Origin: Wolbachia endosymbiont (group B) of Parapoynx stratiotata
GTDB lineage: Bacteria; Pseudomonadota; Alphaproteobacteria; Rickettsiales; Anaplasmataceae
Reading direction: 5' to 3'
Length of the DNA stretch: 64,000 nt
NCBI RefSeq assembly: GCF_947250635.1
Contig: NZ_OX366335.1
Coordinates: 620,001-684,000 of the forward strand
The notes under the pieces are model-generated. The model was not told the DNA's origin. It was given only the letters and a program-made list of their open reading frames with translations, and did no database searches. The number at the start of each line of letters is the position of its first letter. Positions within the stretch are counted from its first letter, which is position 1. Shown here one piece after another: positions 1 through 7,395 of this stretch. The translations under genes and the position numbers were made by a program.

Positions 1-144
1 CCACATCCACACTTCTTAAAAGAATTCAAATCAAATACTACAACTTAAATTACGTAAAATGTGTTAAAAGCATCTTTGGCTTTATAGTCCACTAAGTAAA
101 AATTTATTTTTAGTATTTTTCTATTGACTTTTAACACAACTGCT
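1..144. repeat. 144-bp direct repeat, copy 1 (window edge)
   Basis: These bases recur in the same orientation at 27729-27872. They include the 3' end of the small membrane-protein gene on the minus strand. At the second site the sequence abuts the 3' side of an IS110-family transposase gene and begins inside a 13-bp hairpin arm. The first bases here are the right arm of that hairpin, so the repeat probably continues to the left of the window, perhaps into another IS110 copy (inference). Confidence 0.9.
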
Positions 145-401
145 CCTGTCTTTTTTATAATAGAAACTACCCGAGTTTTAGTCATGGAATATATTGCTAA
201 ACTAGCCAGTGCAACAGCAGCAAATGCTAAAACACTTATTTCAAGTGGTGTAGCTGCAAAAACTGCAATTGGCGCTAAAATCGAAGTTGAAGACACCCAA
301 TACGGTGTTGAAAGTGCTACTGCTGTGCCTATAACATACAGAGAAGTAAGCGCTACAATTGCAATGTTTGTTTTATGACAGTGGGTTTTTAAAATTGACA
401 T
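45..401 (-). CDS. Small hydrophobic membrane protein, unknown function
   Basis: This 118-residue protein matches no family I recognise. Two hydrophobic stretches are visible, about residues 12-32 and 40-72, the second long and alanine-rich. A basic C-terminal tail follows (RVVSIIKK, then KVNRKILK). A two-helix inner-membrane protein with a cytoplasmic tail is the likely form. Its last ~48 codons are duplicated at 27729-27872, where they form a fragment with a stop directly upstream. The gene is followed at its 5' side by an AT-rich spacer before dut, which is on the same strand. The 84-residue ORF on the opposite strand is a shadow. Function cannot be inferred. Confidence 0.6.
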   Translation of the reverse strand: MSILKTHCHKTNIAIVALTSLYVIGTAVALSTPYWVSSTSILAPIAVFAATPLEISVLAFAAVALASLAIYSMTKTRVVSIIKKTGAVVLKVNRKILKINFYLVDYKAKDAFNTFYVI

Positions 402-480
402 AATTTCCTCTTAAAATAAGTTAATAATATATTAATATTACATATAAAAAAATCAATACAGTCAACTTACATATAAAAAA

Positions 481-942
481 CTACCTACCGCTTGATCCAA
501 AGCCCCCTTCATTGCGGACGGTTTCTTCTGTGCAGAATTCTTCTCTGTCATCCCAAATTACCTGAGATACAGGAGTGATGAGGATTTGTGCGATTCTATC
601 TCCTCTTTTTATTTCATATGGCTGATTACTTAGATTGATTAGGCAAACTTTAACTTCACCTCGATAATCGGAGTCTATAGTGCCCGGAGAATTTAAGACA
701 GTGATTCCATGTTTTGCAGCAAGCCCAGAACGTGGGCGAACTTGTCCTTCAAAACCGTTTGGTATTGCAATTACAATGCCAGTTGGAATAAGTAACCTTT
801 CAAGTGGATTTAAAATAACAGAGTCGTCCAATGCAGCATAAAGATCCATGCCAGCACTCTGCATAGTTGCATAACAGGGAAGAGGCAGGCTTTCGCCATG
901 TGATAACTTTTTTATTTCTACTTTAATTTTATCTCTTTGCAT
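481..942 (-). CDS. dut: dUTP diphosphatase (dUTPase)
   Basis: Hydrolyses dUTP to dUMP and pyrophosphate, keeping uracil out of DNA and supplying dUMP for thymidylate synthesis. All five motifs of the homotrimeric dUTPase family are visible in the 153 residues: AGMDLYA (30-36), PRSGLAAKHGI (70-80), GTIDSDYRGEV with the catalytic Asp (87-97), RGDRIAQ (113-119) and the glycine-rich C-terminal arm GGFGSSGR (146-153). Length is normal for bacteria, and the ATG start puts the first motif at the usual distance. It stands alone on the minus strand with long repeat-bearing DNA upstream. Cytosolic. Identification is secure. Confidence 0.97.
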   Translation of the reverse strand: MQRDKIKVEIKKLSHGESLPLPCYATMQSAGMDLYAALDDSVILNPLERLLIPTGIVIAIPNGFEGQVRPRSGLAAKHGITVLNSPGTIDSDYRGEVKVCLINLSNQPYEIKRGDRIAQILITPVSQVIWDDREEFCTEETVRNEGGFGSSGR

Positions 943-1636
943 TTTTGTTCACCAGTTATGAAAATTTGATTGTAGCATGTAAATTATGCCTGTAAAAGAT
1001 AAGAAAACTACTTGACAAATCTTTCAGCTTCCTTACTATAAAATTCAAAGTGTTTTATTACCTTCAATCTGTTCAGATTAAACGACAAAAGTATTATACA
1101 GTTGGCGTCTTATAAATCTTTCCGCTATGTGCACTTTATGTCTTCACAATAATTTCTACCTAATATAAGCTGAAACGGGCTTATAAAACGTTTAAAACAG
1201 TACGTTTGTATAGAGGGTGTCATTCCAGCGCGTGACGCTGGTTCCTGGATCTCAGTGTCTGGGCACTGGGATGAGAAAAAAGGGGCTACTTGAATGACAC
1301 CTTATGTTCCAGCACGTGACACATAATTGTACGAACATTCATTTTTGAATACAGCAAATGGTCAATGCCCAGACACTGGCATCCAGAAATTTTATTAGGT
1401 TGGTAAGCACAAAAGTAGTTGCTTTATGCTAAAACACAACGGTTGAAAGACTCGATTCCAGCGTCACGCGCTGGAATGACATCAAAGGGGCTACTTGAAT
1501 GACATACTTGAATTTACGCTATAAAGTGAACCGGTTTGGTGTGCTGCTGTTGTTTGCAGTATTGTAGTGCTAATTTTTTACTTCGGTAGTCTTTTTATTG
1601 TCATTATAATTATAAGAATAGTTGAGGCCAATTAAT
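943..1636. other. Intergenic region with palindromic repeats
   Basis: No convincing gene is present. The first 250 bases are plain AT-rich DNA. From about 1215 to 1505 the sequence is made of short repeat pieces described separately. The final ~130 bases before the next gene show nothing I can name. Confidence 0.6.
1215..1505. repeat. Wolbachia-type palindromic interspersed repeats
   Basis: The block contains several self-complementary pieces, such as TTCCAGCGCGTGACGCTGG near 1223 and the related CCAGCGTCACGCGCTGGAA near 1455. It also has GTGTCTGGGCACTGGGATGA and two copies of GGGGCTACTTGAATGACA. The same units recur at 2578-2785, 11230-11370, 17900-18075 and 18311-18560. They fold into hairpins and sit only between genes, which fits non-autonomous repeat dispersal in Wolbachia (family knowledge). 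Confidence 0.75.
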
Positions 1637-1930
1637 ATGAAAACTTTTACGAAAAATTTTAAAGGTAAGGAAAGAAAGCTAGAAGAGTTCAATGAGAAAG
1701 TTGAAGACATATCAGCTGTAGCTCAAGATAAGTTTGCACATGAACTTGAAAATATCGCATATGAAAGTGTGCAGAAATTTCGCAGTCTACTTGCTAAAGA
1801 AATAAACTCCACTTTCAATAACATTCATTCTCAGAATGTCAATCTACTAAAATCCGGCTTAGTAAACTTGATCAATAAAAAAGGAGAAACAGCGTTAATA
1901 CGTTCTCTTCTCAATATACTTGTACGATAG
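1637..1930 (+). CDS. Hypothetical charged helical protein
   Basis: Encodes 97 residues from the ATG at 1637. An alternative TTG start at 1622 adds five residues, but the ATG is preferred because GAGG lies about ten bases upstream of it. The product is lysine/glutamate-rich and looks almost wholly helical (KGKERKLEEFNEKVEDIS), with no membrane segment. It lies 100 bp upstream of a head-tail connector gene on the same strand, so it could belong to the same virion-type remnant, but nothing in the residues proves this. I do not recognise a family. Confidence 0.5.
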   Translation: MKTFTKNFKGKERKLEEFNEKVEDISAVAQDKFAHELENIAYESVQKFRSLLAKEINSTFNNIHSQNVNLLKSGLVNLINKKGETALIRSLLNILVR

Positions 1931-2032
1931 AGTTGCTGCTGCAATTTAATATTAAGTGATAACTAAAATAAGTAAGATTTTTTATGGATAAGTCTTACTT
2001 ATTTGAGCTATATATAGAAAAGGAGGGTTGTT

Positions 2033-2563
2033 ATGTCAACAAGACTAAAGTATCCAATTATAAATATACAACGTAAGTCTAAGCCTAAATCTTTTCCAGT
2101 AACTTTAGGAGAGGTTAAATCTTTTTTACGAATTGAAAATGATCAAGATGATAAGTTGATTTCAAGTTTTATTTTTATGGCAACTGATTATGCTCAGTGG
2201 CATATGGAAAAGTCTCTAGTAAAGCAAACGTGGCAAGTTTCATATGAAGGTTATATACCTCGTAGAATCTATTTAAGCTATGGTCCTGTGAATAAAATAA
2301 TATTGGCTACTGATAAGAATAGAAAACTTAGTTATTATTTTAGTGATATAGGAAGCTATATTGAATTTTTCAATTATTTGAACATAATAAGGGCTGATGT
2401 TGTATACGAAGCTGGCTATGACAGCGTTCCTGAGCAAATAAAGCTAGGTATTATGCAGCATGTTTCTGCTCTCTATAAAAATCGTGAATCAGAAGTAAGT
2501 AGCCATTTATCTGAAGTGAAGAAGGTGTATTCTCCATTTCGCGAACCAAAGGTTGTTTTGTAG
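2033..2563 (+). CDS. Phage/GTA head-tail connector protein (gp6-like)
   Basis: A 176-residue protein of the phage gp6/phiE125 gp8 connector type. The diagnostic N-terminal block is present (VTLGEVKSFLRIENDQDDKL, about residues 24-43), followed by the helical core and the typical later segment YEAGYDSVPEQIKLGIMQHV (about 124-143). In this family the protein forms the ring under the portal that joins head to tail. AAGGAGGG lies upstream of the ATG. DUF3168 and TP901-1-type tail genes follow, an order like that of Rhodobacter-type gene transfer agents, whereas phage WO uses a different head-tail module. I infer a Wolbachia GTA-like relic rather than WO. Confidence 0.75.
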   Translation: MSTRLKYPIINIQRKSKPKSFPVTLGEVKSFLRIENDQDDKLISSFIFMATDYAQWHMEKSLVKQTWQVSYEGYIPRRIYLSYGPVNKIILATDKNRKLSYYFSDIGSYIEFFNYLNIIRADVVYEAGYDSVPEQIKLGIMQHVSALYKNRESEVSSHLSEVKKVYSPFREPKVVL

Positions 2564-2577
2564 TTCCTGTTTGTCAT

Positions 2578-2785
2578 TCAATAGCAGATACAACAGATGG
2601 TGTCATTCAAGTAGCCCCTTCGGTGTCATCCCCAGTCTGGAATCCAGTTTCTATTGTACAGCCACCTGGTGCGCTCATTTAAAGTGAAGTTTTCTAGATC
2701 CCAGTGTCAAGCACTTGGATGACAAGAAAGGGCTACTGGAATGACATCATTATAAAGTGAACCAGTGTCTGGGCATGGGATGACA
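2578..2785. repeat. Palindromic interspersed repeats inside the GTA-like cluster
   Basis: The block contains GGTGTCATTCAAGTAGCCCC, AGATCCCAGTGTCAAGCACT and related units shared with the other intergenic repeat blocks. It separates the connector gene from the DUF3168 gene and may have broken an ancestral operon. Confidence 0.7.
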
Positions 2786-2877
2786 TCTTCTTGATAGATA
2801 ATGTTCGTACAGTAAGTACTGACCATTTATTACGTAAATTATCTACAAATTGCAATGTTCTTAGCCGTATCTGTGAG

Positions 2878-3279
2878 ATGGAAAAAATTCAAATTATAAA
2901 TGAGTTGTATAATAGTATTTATGCAGCATTAAAAGCAAACTCTGATTTAAAGAAATATGTTACTAACATCTATGATTACCTGCCTAAGCAGGTTACTATT
3001 CCTTATCTGAGATTGCGCATAGTAAATTATGTTAACCTGCATATGCTATCTAATTTTGCTACAAAAGTAAGATTTTCATGCGACATATATACTTATCATA
3101 TAAGCAGCATGCTTGCTGCTATAAAGCATGTTAGCTTGGTGGTAAAGAGCATTAGTAGTGAGACCATTTTTGAAAGTAATTGTGCTATGAATCAGCATGA
3201 TGAAGTTTTACATTCAACAATTAATTTTGATATTTTAATACAAGGAGGTAGCGATGAGCAAATTACAGCTGAAAATTAA
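2878..3279 (+). CDS. DUF3168-type tail completion protein (GTA gp8-like)
   Basis: Encodes 133 residues from the ATG at 2878. The longer frame from 2791 is rejected because its first 29 codons come from the repeat block. The sequence has the DUF3168 pattern: an N-terminal helix (IINELYNSIYAALKANSDLK), a YDYLPK turn, a central beta region, RFSCDIYTYH and a C-terminal strand LHSTINFDIL. Family members cap the head-to-tail joint or tail end of siphophages and gene transfer agents. It overlaps the next gene by 26 bp, which supports co-translation with the tail protein. Confidence 0.68.
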   Translation: MEKIQIINELYNSIYAALKANSDLKKYVTNIYDYLPKQVTIPYLRLRIVNYVNLHMLSNFATKVRFSCDIYTYHISSMLAAIKHVSLVVKSISSETIFESNCAMNQHDEVLHSTINFDILIQGGSDEQITAEN

Positions 3280-3643
3280 AGGTCATGACAATAATTTTGT
3301 TGTGCTGAATAATATACGAAACTTAAGGTTTACTTTGCGTAATAACAAAGAGGAGATGAAAGATATTTCCTCTTTTGGCTGGAGAAAAGTGCTTGATTGT
3401 GCTGGAAGTAGAAAGATTACAATAAAAATTAATGGCATTTTAAATTCAGTATTGGCTGATGAATTATTGCGTAATTCTGCAATGTTAAACTCTAATAATG
3501 ATTATGAGATTAGTTTTAATGCTAAGGAGAAGATAAAACTCAGGTGTTCGGTTGAATTGTATGAGAGATATTATGATCCTGCCATTTTTGACAGCTTCAC
3601 TGTAGTTTTAGCCAGTGCTGAAGTTGTGAACACTTTTCATTAG
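3254..3643 (+). CDS. TP901-1-like major tail protein (GTA gp9-like)
   Basis: A 129-residue beta-rich protein with a strong ribosome-binding site (AAGGAGG at 3242-3248) before the ATG. The pattern fits the TP901-1 family of tail-tube proteins: WRKVLDCAGSRKITIKINGI followed by alternating strands and a closing segment DSFTVVLASAEV. Tail-tube proteins polymerise into the channel through which DNA leaves the particle. It directly follows and overlaps the DUF3168 gene, as in alphaproteobacterial GTA clusters. The assignment rests on fold-like pattern and gene order rather than a catalytic motif. Confidence 0.68.
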   Translation: MSKLQLKIKGHDNNFVVLNNIRNLRFTLRNNKEEMKDISSFGWRKVLDCAGSRKITIKINGILNSVLADELLRNSAMLNSNNDYEISFNAKEKIKLRCSVELYERYYDPAIFDSFTVVLASAEVVNTFH

Positions 3644-3701
3644 TGTTAATTTAATTTTTTCATATACAATAATAATAAGTGGGAATAAATTAAAAAAAAT
3701 T

Positions 3702-4436
3702 ATGAACGATGAGGATCTTTTCGAAGAAGGTGATGATAATGTTGAAGAGAATAGCGATGACAGAAGAGAAAGGAATTTGAAGAATGAAAATCAGCTCGAA
3801 GAGCAATTTAAAGAGTATTTAAAACCTTTCGAGGATATTTTAAGTCAAATTGATGAAGGAGTTGATAATTTAGATAGTTACGAAAGGACTATGCAAGTAA
3901 AGCGAAGTATAGATAGGCTCATAGAAACCTTATATAGCCAAGCAGCATCTGAGGATATTGATGTAGAACTTGAAACCACAAAACACACTCGCGATAAATC
4001 AGAGTCCAAGAAAAGAGTTCTGGAAAAGAGAAAGAAACAACTGATGGAAGAGATCTTAAGTTTTCAACAACAAAAGGAGCTAATGAATAGTAGGGAAAAA
4101 CATGAAGTAGCAAGTGATGAAGATGTTCAGAAGGCAAAAGCACGAGTGAAGTCTTCAATTAGGGGGGTGTTGTTTTCAGTTATTGCTCATAGAATGGATC
4201 CAAGAAGGAGGGCAGGGGAAACTGCTGATGACAATGAAAAGCAAGCTCGTATGTACGGTAGAGAAGCAGTTGGTGGAGTTTTAGGTGGATTATTCAAGGC
4301 GTTTTTAACTGCAGTTGCTGCTGTTATGCGCGAAATTGCTAAACCACTTCAACATATGAACACACAAGAGACGTCTTTTGCAAAACAAGTTGAAGAAAGC
4401 AGAAACCAGGATTCACAGAAAGGTCGATCTGTGTAG
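3702..4436 (+). CDS. Hypothetical coiled-coil protein
   Basis: The 244 residues begin with a very acidic stretch (residues 1-25) and continue as a long charged helix with heptad character (about 30-140, for example KKRVLEKRKKQLMEEIL). Then comes a basic turn MDPRRRAGE and a short alanine/glycine-rich hydrophobic segment (GREAVGGVLGGLFKAFLTAV, about 182-201) that could touch a membrane. No catalytic motif is seen and I recognise no family. It follows the tail gene by 58 bp on the same strand and ends at a perfect bidirectional hairpin. A virion or scaffold role is possible from position only. Confidence 0.5.
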   Translation: MNDEDLFEEGDDNVEENSDDRRERNLKNENQLEEQFKEYLKPFEDILSQIDEGVDNLDSYERTMQVKRSIDRLIETLYSQAASEDIDVELETTKHTRDKSESKKRVLEKRKKQLMEEILSFQQQKELMNSREKHEVASDEDVQKAKARVKSSIRGVLFSVIAHRMDPRRRAGETADDNEKQARMYGREAVGGVLGGLFKAFLTAVAAVMREIAKPLQHMNTQETSFAKQVEESRNQDSQKGRSV

Positions 4437-4440
4437 GTCA

Positions 4441-4476
4441 AAGTATAGTTTCAAAAAAATTTTTGAAACTATACTT
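4441..4476. terminator. Bidirectional hairpin between convergent genes
   Basis: A perfect 17-bp inverted repeat (4441-4457 with 4460-4476) with a 2-base loop and A/T runs at its centre lies between two convergent genes. It could stop transcription from both sides. Confidence 0.65.
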
Positions 4477-4507
4477 CTTACATTCCCCACCTAATCAAAG
4501 TTCAGTA

Positions 4508-5599
4508 CTATAATACAGAATACTCTAACTCTGAAGGAAATGTATTTTCCATAATTATTTGTACTTTATCAAGAAACCCTTGTTCCATTTTACTGGTATC
4601 AAATTTTTCTTTTGATGTGTTATTTTTTATTTCCTGATAGTATTCCTTAGCTGCACTCTTTATATCTTCTTGTTTTAAATAACATCTTCCTTCACATTCG
4701 TATTTTTTAGATTCTTTTTCTTTTTGACAATTTGTTTTACATTCTTTATACTCTCTGTCGTTGAGAATCTCAAATTCCTTGCTATCCTCGCATTCTGAAT
4801 TGCATTTAGAAAGTTCTTTTTCTTCTTGTTTATTGCAATAATAATTTTTACATACTTTATCTACCACGTAATTCTCTTTAACAAGTAAATTTAAAAATTC
4901 TTGTTTTGGACTCATAAGCTCTTTTATTTTATCAAGCAATTCTTGTTTCATTTTCTCAGCATCAACATTTTGAGTTACTACTAACGTTTCTTTTGCTGAT
5001 GAGTCTATTTTTCTTTCTTGCTCTTCTTTGATTACATTCGCTTCTTCAATTGATTTATTGTACTTCTTATATATTAATGACTTTATATGGGTTTTATGTT
5101 TTTCAATCTCATCATCTGATAATTTTTGTGCTATTTCTTCTTTTTTATTTTCATAGTATTCTTTAGCTGCACTTTTTATAGCTTCTTCATTTTTGATACA
5201 TTTTTTTTTACAAAAATCAAGTTCAACTTTTGGTTTAATGAGTTCTTTATACCAATCTTCACCTTTATCTTTACCTTCATCTTTATCTTTTAAGTTATAA
5301 TGTTTATTACAACGGCTATCGCATGATGATTTTTTTTTACCTGGGATAGCTTTTGCATTTCTCAAATCCGAGCATTCTCTTTGGCATGATGAAAGGTCAT
5401 TTCCTAATGCTTCGCCTGAGTTAAATTTCTCTAATATTTCTTCAATGGTCTTATTTGATATTATACGTTTTGGTGCTGCATGTAATGTACTTATGCAATA
5501 TTCCTTTTTACATAAATCTACCACGTTAGTGTTTTCAATAAAGTCTCTAAATTTAATTTTTGTATCTACTGCGTTGAGTTTGCTGGTTTCTCCAAACAT
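4508..5599 (-). CDS. Cysteine-pair protein with internal duplication
   Basis: This 363-residue, lysine/glutamate-rich protein consists of two similar halves. Each half has four cysteine pairs in the same order: CX4C then three CX3C. In half one these are C30/C35, C72/C76, C93/C97 and C130/C134. In half two they are C250/C255, C266/C270, C287/C291 and C302/C306. Each set is followed by the shared helix IKSAAKEYY (141-149 and 313-321) and a K/E-rich helical tail. There is no signal peptide or membrane segment. Even-numbered spaced Cys pairs suggest disulfide-stapled helical hairpins or metal sites. I do not recognise a family, and export or effector function would be a guess. Confidence 0.55.
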   Translation of the reverse strand: MFGETSKLNAVDTKIKFRDFIENTNVVDLCKKEYCISTLHAAPKRIISNKTIEEILEKFNSGEALGNDLSSCQRECSDLRNAKAIPGKKKSSCDSRCNKHYNLKDKDEGKDKGEDWYKELIKPKVELDFCKKKCIKNEEAIKSAAKEYYENKKEEIAQKLSDDEIEKHKTHIKSLIYKKYNKSIEEANVIKEEQERKIDSSAKETLVVTQNVDAEKMKQELLDKIKELMSPKQEFLNLLVKENYVVDKVCKNYYCNKQEEKELSKCNSECEDSKEFEILNDREYKECKTNCQKEKESKKYECEGRCYLKQEDIKSAAKEYYQEIKNNTSKEKFDTSKMEQGFLDKVQIIMENTFPSELEYSVL

Positions 5600-5690
5600 A
5601 AAATTTCTCCTAGTAAATTAATATTTTAATACTTATTAGTAAATTTATTATTAAAATAGCATGTTATGTAGTATGTGTATTAAACAATAT

Positions 5691-6065
5691 CTACTCAACG
5701 CAAATTACAACAAACGCAGTAGCATAATCTTGATCATCACTTAGAGAAAGGTGTATCTTGTAGTCTTTCGAGATGAAATCCTTTGTGATAGCAAGATGTG
5801 GTTTTCCCCTGATATTACTGTATATTTCTATATCTTTCATTATAATTCCTTGGCTGAATCCAGTGCCTAGCGCTTTAACAAAAGCTTCCTTTGCAGCAAA
5901 GCGTTTAGCAAAATATTTTGCCCTTACTTCTTGGCTATTATATTTTTTGCTTATCTCTATCTCCTTCTTAGTATAGACTTTATTGAGAAATTTTTCCCCG
6001 TATTTTTGTGATATCCTCAATATTCTGGGTATATATACTATGTCAGTGCCAATACCGTATATCAT
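5691..6065 (-). CDS. acpS: Holo-[acyl-carrier-protein] synthase
   Basis: Transfers 4'-phosphopantetheine from CoA to the serine of apo-ACP, switching on fatty-acid synthesis. The 124 residues contain both family signatures: GIGTDIV near the N-terminus with the Mg-binding Asp8, and [15 protein letters not shown] (about 55-69) with the second metal ligand Glu60. Length is typical for the AcpS type. Its start overlaps the last four bases of proS, so the two are translationally coupled. The adjacent proS/acpS pairing is a layout of a reduced genome rather than a functional pathway. Identification is secure. Confidence 0.95.
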   Translation of the reverse strand: MIYGIGTDIVYIPRILRISQKYGEKFLNKVYTKKEIEISKKYNSQEVRAKYFAKRFAAKEAFVKALGTGFSQGIIMKDIEIYSNIRGKPHLAITKDFISKDYKIHLSLSDDQDYATAFVVICVE

Positions 6066-7321
6066 TTTGCGCTAAAACGATTTATTGCTTCTTCAACTTG
6101 TATTTCCTCTACCTCTCCAGTTGCTCTATTTTTTACTTCAACTGTATTTTCACTTACTACTTTTTTTCCAACAATTATTTGCCACGGCAAGCCTATCAGA
6201 TCCATTCTGGCAAATTTCACTCCTACACTTTCGTCCGTATCATCATAAAGCACTTCATCGCTTTTCAAAGCTTTGTATATTTTATCTGCAGCCTCCGTTA
6301 CTTTTGTTTGTAAATTGATCAAACCAACTTTAAAAGGAGCTACTGCCTCTGGCCAGATAATTCCTTTATCATCATGGAAAGCTTCTATTATTGCGCCAAC
6401 AAGCCTTGAAACTCCAATACCATACGAACCCATATGCATGTTAACATTTTTTCCATCTTGAGAAGTAACACTTGCCTTCATAGGTTTCGAATATTTATCA
6501 CCAAAATAAAAAATATGCCCTATTTCAATACCCTTGCTAACATTTAACTGTTCTTGCGGTATAGGACAACTTTCAGGATCATGCATATCGTCTGCAACTG
6601 CATATATGCTCTTCAGACTTTCAATATCTTCACTCTCTAGCAGTTCAGAAAATTTATTGTCATAATATAAAGTGCTCTCACCGGTGCTTGCCAATATATG
6701 AAATTCATGACTTAAATTTCCTCCAATTGGTCCTGTATCTGCCCTCACTCCAATTGGAGTAAGTCCCATGCGTTTGAAGATTTTTATGTAAGTTTTATAC
6801 ATCAAATTATATGAATTCAGTGCACCTTCGTAATCTACATCAAAACTGTATGCATCCTTCATCAGAAATTCCCTGCCTCTCATAACGCCATAACGAGGTC
6901 TTACTTCGTCACGAAACTTCCACTGAATTTGATATAAACAAAGTGGTAAATCTTTGTAACTTTTTACCGTATTTCTAATCAAATCAGTTACCACCTCCTC
7001 ATGTGTTGGACCAAAAAGCATATCGCTTTCATGCCTATCTTTAATACGTAGCATTTCTTTGCCGTAATCATCGTAACGTCCTGACTCTCGCCAAAGACTT
7101 GCTGGCTGCACACAAGGCATCAACACTTCAATTGCACCAATTTCATCTCTGATAATATTTTCAATATTTTTAAGTACCAAAAGACCAAGCGGCAGCCAAG
7201 AATAAATTCCAGATGCTGTCTGCTTGATTAAGCCCGCACGTAACAAATATTGATGAGAAATAATTTCAGCACCAGCCGGGGTTTCTTTTAAAGTTGGCAG
7301 GTAATATTGAGATAAACGCAT
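6062..7321 (-). CDS. proS: Prolyl-tRNA synthetase (short alphaproteobacterial form)
   Basis: Charges tRNA-Pro with proline. At 419 residues it is the short form, lacking the ~180-residue editing insertion found in E. coli ProS, as is usual in Rickettsiales and other alphaproteobacteria. Class II signatures are visible: the motif 2 region [20 protein letters not shown], the [12 protein letters not shown] segment, and motif 3 in [18 protein letters not shown]-terminal anticodon-binding domain follows (from about residue 325, starting [10 protein letters not shown]). The ATG start gives the expected N-terminus [13 protein letters not shown]. It overlaps acpS by 4 bp downstream. Confidence 0.96.
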   Translation of the reverse strand: MRLSQYYLPTLKETPAGAEIISHQYLLRAGLIKQTASGIYSWLPLGLLVLKNIENIIRDEIGAIEVLMPCVQPASLWRESGRYDDYGKEMLRIKDRHESDMLFGPTHEEVVTDLIRNTVKSYKDLPLCLYQIQWKFRDEVRPRYGVMRGREFLMKDAYSFDVDYEGALNSYNLMYKTYIKIFKRMGLTPIGVRADTGPIGGNLSHEFHILASTGESTLYYDNKFSELLESEDIESLKSIYAVADDMHDPESCPIPQEQLNVSKGIEIGHIFYFGDKYSKPMKASVTSQDGKNVNMHMGSYGIGVSRLVGAIIEAFHDDKGIIWPEAVAPFKVGLINLQTKVTEAADKIYKALKSDEVLYDDTDESVGVKFARMDLIGLPWQIIVGKKVVSENTVEVKNRATGEVEEIQVEEAINRFSAK

Positions 7322-7395
7322 TTGATAAATCTGATTGTACTAAGTAATCTTAATACAATCAGGCCTGTAGGTAAACTTATTTTAAGAAGAGTGTA

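Noticed and set aside
124..378. 84-residue plus-strand ORF
   Set aside because: Antisense to the small membrane-protein gene with no ribosome-binding site.
2791..2877. Upstream extension of the DUF3168 gene
   Set aside because: These codons are derived from the interspersed repeat block. The ATG at 2878 gives the normal family start.
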